DNA from: an uncultured Oceanospirillaceae bacterium
GTDB lineage: Bacteria; Pseudomonadota; Gammaproteobacteria; Pseudomonadales; Balneatricaceae
Assembly (NCBI GenBank): GCA_913057435.1
Contig: CAJXNY010000004.1
Location: 124,001-188,000 of the forward strand
Direction of reading: 5' to 3'
DNA length: 64,000 nt
The notes beneath the pieces are model-generated. The model had not been told where the DNA came from. It saw nothing but the letters and a program-made list of their open reading frames with translations, and did no database searches. The position numbers and the translations under genes are program-made. Each line of letters opens with the position of its first letter. Position 1 is the first letter of the stretch. Shown here piece after piece: positions 20,029 to 30,477 of this stretch.

Positions 20029-20493
20029 TCAGGGCAGTAACTGCTGCCAGCTCTGCGCCTGAACCGCATCCACCAGCTGCCCCAGCTGGCCCTGATCATA
20101 AACATCAAACATACGACGCACAGCCAGTGGGTGACGCTGCTGACCCGCTTGTCGATAAAACGCCAGCGCCTTATCCGCATCCGGCTGAAAATGGTGCTCA
20201 AATCCGGACTCGTAGACACGCCCCATCTGGTATTGAGCCTTGGCATCACCGGCTGCTGCCGCCCGCTCCAGATAGATAGCCCCCTGAATTCGATTCTGTA
20301 CCCCGTCACCGCGAAAATGCAGCAGGTGACCATATACTGACAGCGCACGCTGGCTATCATTATCCGCCGCAAACCGGAATACCCTCATCACAAAGCCATG
20401 TTTTTTCAATGACTTTTTACCCAGCTCAGCCCGAAACAGACCATAGGCTATAAGGAAAACCAGTGGTGCCATCAGTCGCATAAGGTATCGCAT
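20029..20493 (-). CDS. Membrane-anchored Sel1-like repeat protein
   Basis: 154 residues. The first 20 residues form an uncleaved signal-anchor (LMRLMAPLVFLIAYGLF). Two or more Sel1-like (TPR-type) repeats follow, for example AIYLERAAAAGDAKAQYQMG and ALAFYRQAGQQRHPLAVRRM. Such repeats mediate protein-protein contacts; no partner can be named. The ATG follows GAGGAG. It ends 22 bp from the convergent DTW-protein gene. Confidence 0.8.
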   Translation of the reverse strand: MRYLMRLMAPLVFLIAYGLFRAELGKKSLKKHGFVMRVFRFAADNDSQRALSVYGHLLHFRGDGVQNRIQGAIYLERAAAAGDAKAQYQMGRVYESGFEHHFQPDADKALAFYRQAGQQRHPLAVRRMFDVYDQGQLGQLVDAVQAQSWQQLLP

Positions 20494-20564
20494 GCAAAAC
20501 TCCTCAACATCTACTGCCTGACACAGTATAAATAAGCGCAGTCTAATGCATTACCCTCGAACAG

Positions 20565-20580
20565 AATAATGAACATTATT
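20565..20580. promoter_or_regulatory. Perfect palindrome upstream of cysK
   Basis: AATAATG-AA-CATTATT, seven-base arms around a two-base centre, about 120 bp before cysK and 70 bp from the divergent Sel1 gene. A second imperfect palindrome, TTTTTCTTATAAGGAAAA, lies about 40 bp before cysK. Either could be an operator; the regulator is not known. Confidence 0.3.
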
Positions 20581-20698
20581 TATCAGTTCAGGCTTGCTAC
20601 TCACTACGAAAGTGGGATAAAAATGACAGTATGAAAGCATAAGAAGAACCTACAACTATTTCTTTTTCTTATAAGGAAAAGGATTACAGAAGCAGAGC

Positions 20699-21673
<975 letters not shown>

Positions 21674-21693
21674 CCCTAACCCCGACTGACAGC

Positions 21694-21715
21694 AAAACGC
21701 CCCGCTTACGGGGCG
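21694..21715 (-). terminator. Intrinsic terminator between cysK and CZB chemoreceptor gene
   Basis: Seven-bp stem CGCCCCG / CGGGGCG with a CTTA loop. Four A residues flank it on the left, giving a T-tract on the minus strand, so it best serves the chemoreceptor gene coming from the right; it may also stop cysK transcripts. Confidence 0.7.
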
Positions 21716-21738
21716 CTCATCTCAGCACCACCGGTGGC

Positions 21739-22833
21739 TCAGCGGCGACGCTCATCATTCAGGCGATCCAGGAGTTTTGCTACCTGCAGACTGGAGCTCT
21801 CCATCTCCTGCAGGTTACGCACCATATCGCGGTGATCACCACGGCGGGCCGCATCGACCGCCTCAAAGCCACAACTATGTACTTGACGATGCGGCTCTTC
21901 CATCGCGCTAAAGCTATGGGAATCACCGTACAGCTGACGCCCCCGCCCCTGATAGAACCAGCCGCCCAATCGGCAACTGGAGTGATCAGCCATACTCGCC
22001 ACTGAGTCCAGCTTGCCATTGATGATGGCACTGTAAATCTGCCCCTTCCACATAATGTGATCCAGCTTCACCGTCTCGATAAAAGCATCTTCAGCACTAT
22101 TATCTATCACCGTATGCATCCGGCTGGACAGATCAACCACCTCATCAACACCGGCCCGAATCTGCTCAGCTGAAGCGACCACATCACTGGACAGTATCTG
22201 CACCTGACCAATATCCTGGGATGCAACCTGGGTCTGGCGAGAGATTTCCCCGACCAGATTACCAATCTCATCACTGGCCTCACTAGCCTTGCGTGCCAGG
22301 TTTCTCACTTCGTCAGCAACAACCGCAAAACCGCGCCCACTCTCACCCGCGCGTGCGGCCTCAATGGCTGCGTTAAGCGCCAACAGGTTAGTCTGATCAG
22401 AAATATCACGGATCACACCAACAAATTTTTCAATCTGTACAGAAACAACCAACAAACCTTGCACATTTTCATTGCCAGCCTGGGAGCGCGTCTGAATTTC
22501 TTTAACCCGCTCCAGAATATTACGCACGGCATCACGACTCTCATTGAAGATAGAGACGGAATCATCCAGCGCATCACGTTCAACACTCAGGTTTTTAGCC
22601 GATTCGGAGAGCGTATTCCGCACCTCTCCAATAAGATCGCCACCTTTGACCCAGGCATTGCAGACATCATCGCCTTGTGACCCAGACTTATCAGCCAGCT
22701 CAGCTCGCAACTGATCCACCTCAAGCCGAAGGCTCTTATTATCACTGTGCAGCTGGTCTTTCTCTCTGCGTAGACCCTCAAACTCCTGATTGGCAACATC
22801 TAGCTGATGCTGCAACTTCCGTGAAAAAAACAT
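21739..22833 (-). CDS. Soluble chemoreceptor with C-terminal zinc-binding (CZB) domain
   Basis: 364 residues with no membrane segment. An N-terminal coiled coil (about 5-50) precedes a short signalling domain with [20 protein letters not shown] and [19 protein letters not shown]. The C-terminal CZB domain (about 255-330) shows [23 protein letters not shown] and [10 protein letters not shown], with histidine and cysteine zinc ligands. CZB receptors such as H. pylori TlpD respond to oxidants or zinc from the cytoplasm. Start supported by GGAG. The final DERRR tail lacks a CheR-docking pentapeptide. Confidence 0.93.
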   Translation of the reverse strand: MFFSRKLQHQLDVANQEFEGLRREKDQLHSDNKSLRLEVDQLRAELADKSGSQGDDVCNAWVKGGDLIGEVRNTLSESAKNLSVERDALDDSVSIFNESRDAVRNILERVKEIQTRSQAGNENVQGLLVVSVQIEKFVGVIRDISDQTNLLALNAAIEAARAGESGRGFAVVADEVRNLARKASEASDEIGNLVGEISRQTQVASQDIGQVQILSSDVVASAEQIRAGVDEVVDLSSRMHTVIDNSAEDAFIETVKLDHIMWKGQIYSAIINGKLDSVASMADHSSCRLGGWFYQGRGRQLYGDSHSFSAMEEPHRQVHSCGFEAVDAARRGDHRDMVRNLQEMESSSLQVAKLLDRLNDERRR

Positions 22834-23077
22834 TTAGCCAACTCCAAAACCCTGCACCGCTCAGTCACGCCAACAGCAAGCCCTTGCCCACTCCTGACAT
22901 CAGGATCGATCACGTTAATATCGCCCAAACCGGCAGCACAAAAGCCATACCTGCCAAATTAAGGAATGCTTAATATAAACGGCAGCATACAGTCAGGCTT
23001 AATACAAAACAGTAATAATTATTAATAACACAGCGCTAAGAAATAAAAGAGACCGGCCTTAATAGCGGCTACCTCAC

Positions 23078-23935
23078 TCAAAGACGTAACTGAGTACCAA
23101 AGTAACGCCAGGTTAATTCAGCCACTGCGTTTCGGGTATGAGGATTCAACAACTGTAGCAACGCAAACCATTGTCGACGGTCCAGTTTGCTATAAATATC
23201 CGCAATCTGTTCAGGTGTTCGCAGTAAAGTCCAACGTAAAAGCTGCGTTCGATTAGCCACCCACTGCTCTTCCACCATAAATGGAAACGGCTCACATCGC
23301 ATCGCCTCTAACCAGCGTTCAAGCACTGGCGTCTGGTTATGCTGGATAGAATATTGTTGCAATAACCCCCAGGCAGCCTGACTCCCACAGCGCACCAATC
23401 TTTCCAGCATACGTAACATTCGCTGCGGCCGATAAGGCATTACCATCGTAATCGCTTCAAGCACCAGGGGCAGGCACAGGTAATCAGAAGGGTCAAGCTG
23501 CTCTGGCACTCGGCGCTTACGGAGGAAATGCAGATAAGCCTCCGCTTCAGGGTGCCCCACTGCCTGCTGAAGACAGAACCGGGCACGCTCCACATCCAGT
23601 AACTGGCTCCAGCACCACCGATACTGATTACGGTTTCCCGTTGCAAACAGGCATGCAAGGTGCCAAGCCTGGCTTTCATCACTACCGCCAAGAATCACAT
23701 CCAGCACGGCATCAATTTGCCCCCGCAAAGGATCCGAACGTGCATCCATCAGCAACCAGCCCACGCCGTCCAGCACACGGTCAAAATCACCCTGCCCGTT
23801 GAGCCAGCGAAAAAAACCTGCCAGCTCAAACACAGAGAATGATCCAGTATTCTCTTTGTATGAAGGCAGTGAATCACCACAGCACAACCGTAACTGATCC
23901 AGCTCTTTAACCAGAAGATCCATCCCTGTCCCCAT
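23078..23935 (-). CDS. Protein of unknown function, leucine-rich helical
   Basis: About 285 residues; I do not recognise it. It is rich in leucine, tryptophan and arginine, predicted largely helical, with no signal peptide or membrane segment. The pattern of short helices (for example AWHLACLFATGNRNQYRWCW and RMLRMLERLVRCGSQAAWGL) suggests a HEAT- or TPR-like solenoid. The start is unclear: ATGs at 23935 and 23923 both have G-rich sequences just upstream, and the frame opens at 23974. It lies alone between a CZB chemoreceptor and an XRE-cupin regulator. Confidence 0.7.
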   Translation of the reverse strand: MGTGMDLLVKELDQLRLCCGDSLPSYKENTGSFSVFELAGFFRWLNGQGDFDRVLDGVGWLLMDARSDPLRGQIDAVLDVILGGSDESQAWHLACLFATGNRNQYRWCWSQLLDVERARFCLQQAVGHPEAEAYLHFLRKRRVPEQLDPSDYLCLPLVLEAITMVMPYRPQRMLRMLERLVRCGSQAAWGLLQQYSIQHNQTPVLERWLEAMRCEPFPFMVEEQWVANRTQLLRWTLLRTPEQIADIYSKLDRRQWFALLQLLNPHTRNAVAELTWRYFGTQLRL

Positions 23936-24191
23936 CTGTCCTTTGCAAAGCGATAGCACACCCAGAACGGGCACTCACCCTGAAGCTAATCACATTCAGT
24001 ATTGCCGCTTTCTAACTGATCGCCATGCCACAGACAAAGAACAGGACCAAAGCAGTAGAGAATTATTCTCACCCCTGCCCCTGCTTTAGCCGGTGACTAT
24101 CCCTGCAAGGCTGGAGCATATTGTGTAACATCAGACCCTTAGCCCTGAGTACAGGCCTGCCTCAATTGCACACGTCGATACGGAGCACCGG

Positions 24192-24821
24192 ATGTCGGAC
24201 GAGCCTCACTTCCTCAAGGAACAAAAAGAAAAACTGCGGATTGAAAGCCAGACAGATGCCACTGTCGAGCCTCTCAAGCTTGGCCAACGGGTGCGTGAGA
24301 TTCGACTCAGCCAGAAGCTGACGCTTGAAGAGGCCAGCAAGCGCACCGGTCTTGCACGCTCAACACTGTCGAAAATTGAAAACGAGCAGATATCCCCCAC
24401 TTTCAGCGCCGTCAGCAAACTGGTCGTCGGGCTGGGGATCGATATTCCACAATTATTCAGCACGCCGAAAAGTGGCCCTGGCGCAGGAGGGCGGCGAGAT
24501 ATCACCCGAGCAGGCGAAGGTAAACCACACCCTACCCCGACGTACGAGCATGAATTACTGGCCACAGAATTAAGCCAGAAAAAAATGATTCCTTACCGCA
24601 CAACGGTGCGAGCACGTAGCTTCGATAGTTACCAGGACTGGATACGTCACGATGGGGAGGAGTTCCTGTACGTACTGTCTGGTGCGGTTCAACTCTACAC
24701 CGAGTTCTACCAGCCGATGGAACTGCAGGCTGGCGACTCAGCCTACTATGATTGCGGAATGGGACACGCGCTTGTTTCCTGCAGCCCAGAAGATGCAATT
24801 GTGTTGTGGGTAACCGCCTGA
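24192..24821 (+). CDS. XRE-family transcriptional regulator with cupin domain
   Basis: 209 residues. After a 25-residue lead comes an XRE helix-turn-helix (GQRVREIRLSQKLTLEEASK then TGLARSTLSKIENEQISPT), a linker, and a C-terminal cupin (about 125-207; EEFLYVLSGAVQLYTEFYQP and LQAGDSAYYDCGMGHALVSC). This is the layout of PuuR-like regulators that sense small metabolites. It has a GGAG site six bases before the ATG. Its neighbours do not form an obvious metabolic operon, so the regulon is unknown. Confidence 0.93.
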   Translation: MSDEPHFLKEQKEKLRIESQTDATVEPLKLGQRVREIRLSQKLTLEEASKRTGLARSTLSKIENEQISPTFSAVSKLVVGLGIDIPQLFSTPKSGPGAGGRRDITRAGEGKPHPTPTYEHELLATELSQKKMIPYRTTVRARSFDSYQDWIRHDGEEFLYVLSGAVQLYTEFYQPMELQAGDSAYYDCGMGHALVSCSPEDAIVLWVTA

Positions 24822-24891
24822 CCGTCAGGAGTCGATACTGACAACCGCTACATTATCCGGAAAAACACCCTGCTAACACAGTGACCGGCTG

Positions 24892-25437
24892 TCAGTGAGG
24901 TCGCCAGCCAAAGCCTGTCAGTGAAATATCATCCAGGCACAAACTATCACAACCAGGTAGCAGCAAATTAGCGGGCTCGAGTAACCCTGCTCGCAGCTCA
25001 TCGCTCAGATGGCTTGTTTCTATTAACCTTTCCAACGCTTCAAATTGATCCTGCAACTGTACCAACAAGCCCTCTTTATCAGCAAACGCCCGCCACAATT
25101 CCCAGGTGTCCAGCACGACTACCGGCGACTCACGGTCCGCCAGGAAATGTCTCCATTGCAATAATAATGGCACAACAGAAGCTCCCAGAAGTCCACTAAG
25201 TGGCTGTATACACAGATTCAGTCGCTGCAGCATTAGGTCACGTGAGGCAACCAGCACCGGGTATTTACCGGGAAATTCCTCAATTGACAGTGACTGCACA
25301 TCTGCCAACCGGTATGGCAACAGCCAGAACAGCGGAATAAAGGTATGCGCGATACAAAGTATCTCAGCGGTATCGGGTGGGCCGGACATCAAACCACACC
25401 CCGGGTTTCTAGCCATCCCCATTAGCCTGACCCTCAT
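24892..25437 (-). CDS. Protein of unknown function
   Basis: 181 residues from the ATG at 25437, which has an AAGGAGGGAG site; the frame continues 59 codons upstream, but that part is cysteine-rich and looks non-coding. I do not recognise the family. A hydrophobic stretch (IAHTFIPLFWLLPY) lies near the N-terminus without a typical signal peptide. The rest is leucine-rich with several acidic helices (LQDQFEALERLIET). It is convergent with the XRE-cupin regulator and divergent from the twin-receiver gene. Confidence 0.65.
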   Translation of the reverse strand: MRVRLMGMARNPGCGLMSGPPDTAEILCIAHTFIPLFWLLPYRLADVQSLSIEEFPGKYPVLVASRDLMLQRLNLCIQPLSGLLGASVVPLLLQWRHFLADRESPVVVLDTWELWRAFADKEGLLVQLQDQFEALERLIETSHLSDELRAGLLEPANLLLPGCDSLCLDDISLTGFGWRPH

Positions 25438-25785
25438 GGCTCCCTCCTTGCCGCTGACTATAAAACAATAGAGCAGACCTGAGCACAGGCATGCTGTCGA
25501 TAACTCCGGACCAAAAATACAGCTTGATATGGTTAATATACAACAGTAGAGGTGACAGGATAGAGACGACAATAAAACTATATAATGTCGGTAAATTCCA
25601 AACCAACCGATCAACTTTTCTCATCATCTGAAAGACACCTTCCCAGGCCATCAGGATGAATAATTTCTTGATTAGAAACAGTTACAGCCATGATCTAAAA
25701 CTTTCGCTTTAAAATAATTGTCAGGAACAACTGATTTCAGGTAATGTTCAGGCCGACTTATCAAGTAACAGGCGAGATATAAAGT
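25438..25785. other. Intergenic region between divergent genes
   Basis: 348 bp, AT-rich. It must hold promoters for both the unknown gene to the left and the twin-receiver gene to the right. A minus-strand candidate is TTGGTT, 18 bp, TATAGT (about 25577-25606). A TATAAT at 25581-25586 on the plus strand lacks a matching -35. No gene is visible. Confidence 0.4.
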
Positions 25786-26589
25786 ATGCGAAACCTCTCC
25801 CCCAGCGACCTGAATATACTGCTGGTAGAGCCATCTGCAATGCAGCGAAAAATAATTATTCAGCAATTGCAAAAGGAGCAGGTTGAAGCAATTGATCAGG
25901 CTAAAAACGCCCAGCAAGCCCTGGAGCGTATCCGCGCAGTCCGGCCCGACCTCGTTATCAGCGCCCTGCATTTTGACGACGGCACCGGCCTGGATCTGCT
26001 ACAGGCCATTCGCCACACCCCTGAGCTGGAAGACCTCCCGTTTATGCTGATCTCCAGCGAGACGCGACGCGAACAGCTGGAACAGTTTAAACAATCAGGC
26101 ATCGTTGCCATCCTGCCGAAGCCGTTCAATCGAAAGCATCTGGGCAATGCCATCAATTCCACCCTGGATATGCTGACCACCGACGAGCTTGAACTAGAGC
26201 TTTATGACGTAAACCAACTGCGCGTGCTGGTCGTTGACGACAGCCGAATGGCGCGCAAAGTCATCTCTCGAGTCCTCACCAATCTGGGCGTTACAAACAT
26301 CACTGAAGCCCCGGATGGCTCAGACGCTATCGTCCTGCTCGGCCAGCAATCCTTCGATCTGGTAGTAACCGACTATAATATGCCTGAGGTTACCGGTGTT
26401 GAGCTGACTGAGCATATCCGCCGATCTGACAGTTACAGCCACCTGCCGGTTATGATGGTGACATCCGAAGCAAACGACGCCCATCTGAGCCACGTAGCCC
26501 AGGCTGGCGTCAATGCTATTGCGGACAAACCATTTGAGCCCGAACTGGTAAAACGCTTACTGGCCCGCCTGCTGGAAGGGGATGATTGA
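25786..26589 (+). CDS. Twin-receiver response regulator (one degenerate, one active receiver)
   Basis: 267 residues consisting of two CheY-like receivers and no output domain. In the first (about 9-130) the acidic pair is altered (LLVEPS) and the phospho-acceptor position is alanine (DLVISALHF, Ala60), although the lysine in ILPKPF remains. The second (about 143-265) is complete: VVDDSRMARK, the acceptor Asp196 in VVTDYNMPEVTG, VTSEAND and the lysine in ADKPFEP. It probably acts through protein contacts, as CheY-like adaptors do. The nearest chemoreceptor gene is 3 kb away and no kinase is adjacent. Confidence 0.9.
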   Translation: MRNLSPSDLNILLVEPSAMQRKIIIQQLQKEQVEAIDQAKNAQQALERIRAVRPDLVISALHFDDGTGLDLLQAIRHTPELEDLPFMLISSETRREQLEQFKQSGIVAILPKPFNRKHLGNAINSTLDMLTTDELELELYDVNQLRVLVVDDSRMARKVISRVLTNLGVTNITEAPDGSDAIVLLGQQSFDLVVTDYNMPEVTGVELTEHIRRSDSYSHLPVMMVTSEANDAHLSHVAQAGVNAIADKPFEPELVKRLLARLLEGDD

Positions 26590-26731
26590 AGGTTTTCTGT
26601 CGCTAACGCACAGATCTTCATGCCCAAAACCCAGAAGCGGTGGATTCTAGCCCTCGCTCCCTGTACAATCGCGCGTTTCCTCCATCATGGTCACGCTGCA
26701 ATCAGGCAGCGCCGCAACCACAGGTAAATGA

Positions 26732-28591
26732 ATGTCCGCTTCTGAAGAATCTCCTCGCAGCTTTACTGCGCTGGGTCTCGCCGAACCACTGCTGGCCGCA
26801 CTGTCCGATGTCGGTTACGAAACTCCTACCCCTATTCAGGAAGCCAGCATCCCATACCTGCTGGAAGGCCGCGACCTGTTGGGCACAGCCCAGACCGGTA
26901 CAGGTAAAACTGCAGCGTTTGCGCTGCCGTTGCTGTCACGTATCGATCCGACAGAAAAACACCCACAGCTGCTGGTACTGGCTCCGACCCGCGAACTGGC
27001 GATTCAGGTTGCAGAAGCATTTCAGACCTATTCCCGTCACCTGCGCGGCGTACACATCCTGCCGATTTACGGCGGCCAATCTTATGAAACCCAGGTACGC
27101 CAGCTGAAACGCGGCGTGCAGGTTATTGTCGGCACGCCAGGTCGCGTTATGGACCATATGCGTCGCGGCAACCTGAAGCTGGATAAACTGCGCGCACTGG
27201 TTCTGGATGAAGCAGATGAAATGCTGCGCATGGGCTTTATCGACGATGTTAACTGGGTACTGGAACATACGCCGGACAATCGTCAGATCGCTCTGTTTTC
27301 AGCCACTATGCCACGCGAAATCCAGCGGGTTGCCGAACAGCACCTGACGGACCCAGCTCAGGTCAAGATCAAATCCCAGACCGCAACGGCTACAACTATC
27401 CGTCAGCTGTACTGGCGTGTTGGTGGCTACCACAAACTGGACGCCCTGACCCGCATCCTGGAAATGCAGACCTTTGATGCCATGATCGTTTTCGTGCGCA
27501 CCAAGTCCGCTACCGAAGAGCTGGCTGAAAAACTGTCTGCGCGCGGCTACGCTGCTGAAGCCCTCAATGGTGATCTGTCTCAGCAACAGCGCGAACGCAC
27601 CATTGCTCGCCTGAAAAGCAGCAAGACTGACATCCTGGTTGCAACTGACGTTGTTGCCCGCGGACTGGACGTAGAACGTATCAGCCACGTACTGAACTAC
27701 GACATTCCGTACGATACTGAATCCTACATTCACCGTATCGGCCGTACAGGCCGTGCCGGACGCGAAGGCGAAGCAATCCTGTTCGTCTCTCCGCGTGAAC
27801 AGCGCATGCTGCGCGCAATCGAAAAAGCGACTCGCCAGCCGATTGAACGCATGCAGCTGCCAAGCACCAATGACATCAATGAACAGCGTCTGCAGCGCTT
27901 CAAGGATCGCATCAGCGAAACTCTGGACAGCGCCGACCTGACACCGTTCGCTGATCTGCTGATGGAATACCAGAAGGAACACGACTGTGACCCTCTGAAC
28001 ATCGCCGCAGCACTGGCAGTACTGGCTCAGGGTGACACACCACTGCTGCTGAAAGACGAACCGAAACGCGAAGAGCGTGATTTTGAGCGTCGTGAACGCC
28101 CGGAACGTGGTGACCGTCCTGAGCGCAGCGACCGCCCACGCAAAGAAATTCGTCCAGAAGACATGAAACCACGTCCACTGAAGAACCACCCGGACGTTGT
28201 CATGGAACGCTACAGCCTGATGGTTGGTTACGAGCACGGCGTTAAGCCAGGCAACATTGTTGGCGCAATCGCCAACGAAGCTGACCTGAAATCCGAGTTC
28301 ATTGGCCATATCGAGATCTACGACCGCACAGCAACGGTAGATCTGCCCGCTGGCATGCCAGAAGAAACTATGGGCTTGCTGCGTCGCGTTGTTATCTGCG
28401 GCCAGCGTCTGGATCTGAAAGCATCCAGCGAAGTGGATATCTCTATCCATCAGCGTAGCGGCCCTGCTCCAGGCGGCCCTCGCCGTGGCAATGGCCCACG
28501 TGATGGTCAGCGCCCACACCGTAGCAAGCGTCCGCCACGCCAGGGCGATCGCAACAATGGTCCTCGCCGTGATGGTGGTGACCGCGGCTGA
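26732..28591 (+). CDS. deaD: ATP-dependent DEAD-box RNA helicase DeaD/CsdA
   Basis: 619 residues. The two RecA domains carry AQTGTGKTAAFALPLL (Walker A), PTRELAIQ, VLDEADEMLRMGF (DEAD), FSATMP, ATDVVARGLDVERI and HRIGRTGRAGREG. Residues about 490-570 form the DbpA-type RNA-binding domain (YSLMVGYEHGVKPGNIVGAI). Basic Arg/Glu-rich linker (about 450-485) and Arg/Gly-rich tail are low complexity. It unwinds structured RNA during ribosome assembly and cold adaptation. The 140-bp leader is short compared with the long cold-shock leaders seen in enterics. Confidence 0.95.
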   Translation: MSASEESPRSFTALGLAEPLLAALSDVGYETPTPIQEASIPYLLEGRDLLGTAQTGTGKTAAFALPLLSRIDPTEKHPQLLVLAPTRELAIQVAEAFQTYSRHLRGVHILPIYGGQSYETQVRQLKRGVQVIVGTPGRVMDHMRRGNLKLDKLRALVLDEADEMLRMGFIDDVNWVLEHTPDNRQIALFSATMPREIQRVAEQHLTDPAQVKIKSQTATATTIRQLYWRVGGYHKLDALTRILEMQTFDAMIVFVRTKSATEELAEKLSARGYAAEALNGDLSQQQRERTIARLKSSKTDILVATDVVARGLDVERISHVLNYDIPYDTESYIHRIGRTGRAGREGEAILFVSPREQRMLRAIEKATRQPIERMQLPSTNDINEQRLQRFKDRISETLDSADLTPFADLLMEYQKEHDCDPLNIAAALAVLAQGDTPLLLKDEPKREERDFERRERPERGDRPERSDRPRKEIRPEDMKPRPLKNHPDVVMERYSLMVGYEHGVKPGNIVGAIANEADLKSEFIGHIEIYDRTATVDLPAGMPEETMGLLRRVVICGQRLDLKASSEVDISIHQRSGPAPGGPRRGNGPRDGQRPHRSKRPPRQGDRNNGPRRDGGDRG

Positions 28592-28609
28592 TATCAGCCC
28601 GAGGCAATA

Positions 28610-28649
28610 CCCGTTAAAAGCTGCCCGCCAGGGTCAGGCTTTTAACGGG
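28610..28649. terminator. Long inverted repeat between deaD and a convergent gene
   Basis: Perfect 12-bp arms CCCGTTAAAAGC (28610-28621) and GCTTTTAACGGG (28638-28649) with a 16-nt spacer. The right arm overlaps the last codons of the convergent unknown gene. No T-tract follows on either strand, so it may be a 3'-end stabiliser or factor-dependent end. Confidence 0.5.
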
Positions 28650-29080
28650 TAGCCATTGAGCCAGAGGGTGAGCCCACCTTCTGGCACATACACCCAGGGA
28701 TAAACACTCCCCTCCTCAACCGGCTGCCCAAACAGCAGCGACAACTTCGCCCTCTGCCCCGACGTCCATTCATCACCGTACACCGGACACAGACAAGCAG
28801 GCGATTCCTCCAGATTTAGCTCATCACATAACCACAGCACCGCGACAACCCCCTGCACTTCAACCTCGAGCGCCAGTTCGCGAAACAGATAAACATCCGG
28901 CTCTCCCACCTGAGCACCAAACGCAACATTGTCATCAAAATTCCAGCGCAGCACACGAAAGTGATGCACACCATAACTGACCATCAAACGCTTAATTTCA
29001 AGCCGACGCCGTTCAAAGGCATTCAGCAACCTTACGATGGGCCGTTCAGTCTGTTTTGAGAGGTTCTGGCACGGCGCCAT
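28634..29080 (-). CDS. Protein of unknown function
   Basis: 148 residues from the ATG at 29080, which has GAGGGG six bases upstream; the frame opens 39 codons earlier (29197) without a good site. No signal peptide or membrane segment. I do not recognise the family. Notable parts are the basic N-terminus (AFERRRLEIKRLMVSYG) and the beta-rich, tryptophan-containing C-terminal half (YPWVYVPEGGLTLWLNGYP). It converges with deaD and its 3' end overlaps a long inverted repeat. Confidence 0.65.
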   Translation of the reverse strand: MAPCQNLSKQTERPIVRLLNAFERRRLEIKRLMVSYGVHHFRVLRWNFDDNVAFGAQVGEPDVYLFRELALEVEVQGVVAVLWLCDELNLEESPACLCPVYGDEWTSGQRAKLSLLFGQPVEEGSVYPWVYVPEGGLTLWLNGYPLKA

Positions 29081-29318
29081 CACCAACCCCTCACGCTTCA
29101 TTGAACTCATAAAATAAGCGTAGCAGCCCCGTACAGGACAGGCAGACAATATTCTCAACTGTCGAAACCCACCACCAGCCGCGAAAAAGTCACACACCAG
29201 AAATACAGCACAGAGAATTCAGAAGGGATAACACAGAGAAACGAGGAGGGACGAAGCTGGCTGAACCTGTCGACAACGCAGACAATGCTGCCGACAGCAG
29301 GCTCAGCCGGGCTAAAAC

Positions 29319-30401
29319 TTAACGGCCGTTATAGATACGGGGGATACGCGGCGTCAGGCAAGTCATCATGGTATAAGGGATGGTATCGGCACAGCTGGCA
29401 ACTTCATTCACCGACAGATTCTCGCCGAAGAACTCAACCGTACTCCCCACCGATGCCGCTGGCAGGTCCGTCAGATCAACCGTGATCATATCCATGGACA
29501 CCCGACCCACAATGCAGCTTCGCTGACCATCAATCATCACAGGTGTACCACTACGGGCGTGACGCGGAAAACCATCACCGTAACCCATAGCAACCGTACC
29601 GATTCGACTGACCTTCTCAGCCGTCCAGCTGGCGGCATACCCTACGCTCTCACCGGCCGGAATCTCGCGCACTGCAATAACTTCTGACAGCAGCGTCATC
29701 GCAGGCTGCAGCTTCGCTGCCTGCGGGTGCTCAACCCCATAAGGAGACGCACCATACAGCATCAGGCCCGGGCGCAGAATATCCTGATGAGCACTGGGCC
29801 AGCCCAGCGTCGCCGGAGAATTCGCCAGACTGACCGGGGCGTCAATATTAGCGGTTGCCCGCTGGAAGGTAGCCAGCTGCGTCACGGTGCACTGATCATC
29901 AAGATCATCAGCACAGGCAAAGTGGGACATCAGCACCACCTCTTTTACCTGCGGCAGGGCTGACAACCGCTGATACGCCGCCTCGTAATTCTCTGGCAGA
30001 ATACCCAGCCGATGCATACCCGAGTCCATTTTCAGCCAGACGGTGAGTCCAGCATCTTCAGGCAACGCTGCTATATCATCAATCTGGAACTCGCTGTGTA
30101 GCGCCGTCCAGAAATTCAGCTCAATACACTGCAGTAACTCTTCAGACTGAAAAACACCCTCAAGCAGCAGTATCGGCGCTTTAATCCCACCCTGACGAAG
30201 CTCCAGCGCCTCTTCAATGCAAGCCACACCAAAGGCACCCGCTTCAGCTTCCAGCGCCTGAGCAACCGGCACAGCGCCATGGCCATAAGCGTTCGCCTTA
30301 ACAATAGCAACCGCCTGACTATCGGGGGATTGTGAACGGGCTAATCGGTAGTTATTCCGAATAGCATCCAGATTGATCAGTGCTCTCGCCTGACGACTCA
30401 T
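29319..30401 (-). CDS. alr: Alanine racemase
   Basis: 360 residues from the ATG at 30401 with an AGGAG site (an in-frame extension to 30458 has none). The PLP lysine is in AIVKANAYGHG, the catalytic tyrosine in SVGYAASWTA, and GYGDGFPRHARSGTPV and VSMDMITVDLTD are typical. It interconverts L- and D-alanine for peptidoglycan, and in a catabolic version for D-alanine use. It follows ridA by 76 bp on the same strand, an arrangement also seen in Pseudomonas. Downstream dsdA and an alanine/glycine symporter nearby suggest a D-amino-acid theme. Confidence 0.95.
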   Translation of the reverse strand: MSRQARALINLDAIRNNYRLARSQSPDSQAVAIVKANAYGHGAVPVAQALEAEAGAFGVACIEEALELRQGGIKAPILLLEGVFQSEELLQCIELNFWTALHSEFQIDDIAALPEDAGLTVWLKMDSGMHRLGILPENYEAAYQRLSALPQVKEVVLMSHFACADDLDDQCTVTQLATFQRATANIDAPVSLANSPATLGWPSAHQDILRPGLMLYGASPYGVEHPQAAKLQPAMTLLSEVIAVREIPAGESVGYAASWTAEKVSRIGTVAMGYGDGFPRHARSGTPVMIDGQRSCIVGRVSMDMITVDLTDLPAASVGSTVEFFGENLSVNEVASCADTIPYTMMTCLTPRIPRIYNGR

Positions 30402-30477
30402 AAAAAGGCTCCTCCTGCATTTTTTCGCACCCATGGCGCACCCGCAAAGGTTCGCCACCGGTGTTATACGTGCCGGT

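Noticed and set aside
22677-22973. Plus-strand frame of 98 codons opposite the CZB chemoreceptor start
   Set aside because: Overlaps the chemoreceptor coding region and promoter and has no similarity or ribosome-binding site.
25581-25586. TATAAT as a plus-strand promoter for the twin-receiver gene
   Set aside because: No -35 hexamer at 16-18 bp spacing, and it lies 200 bp from the start codon.
27299-28519. Long minus-strand frame (406 codons) opposite deaD
   Set aside because: It mirrors the conserved deaD coding sequence, is cysteine- and histidine-rich and has no recognisable domain.
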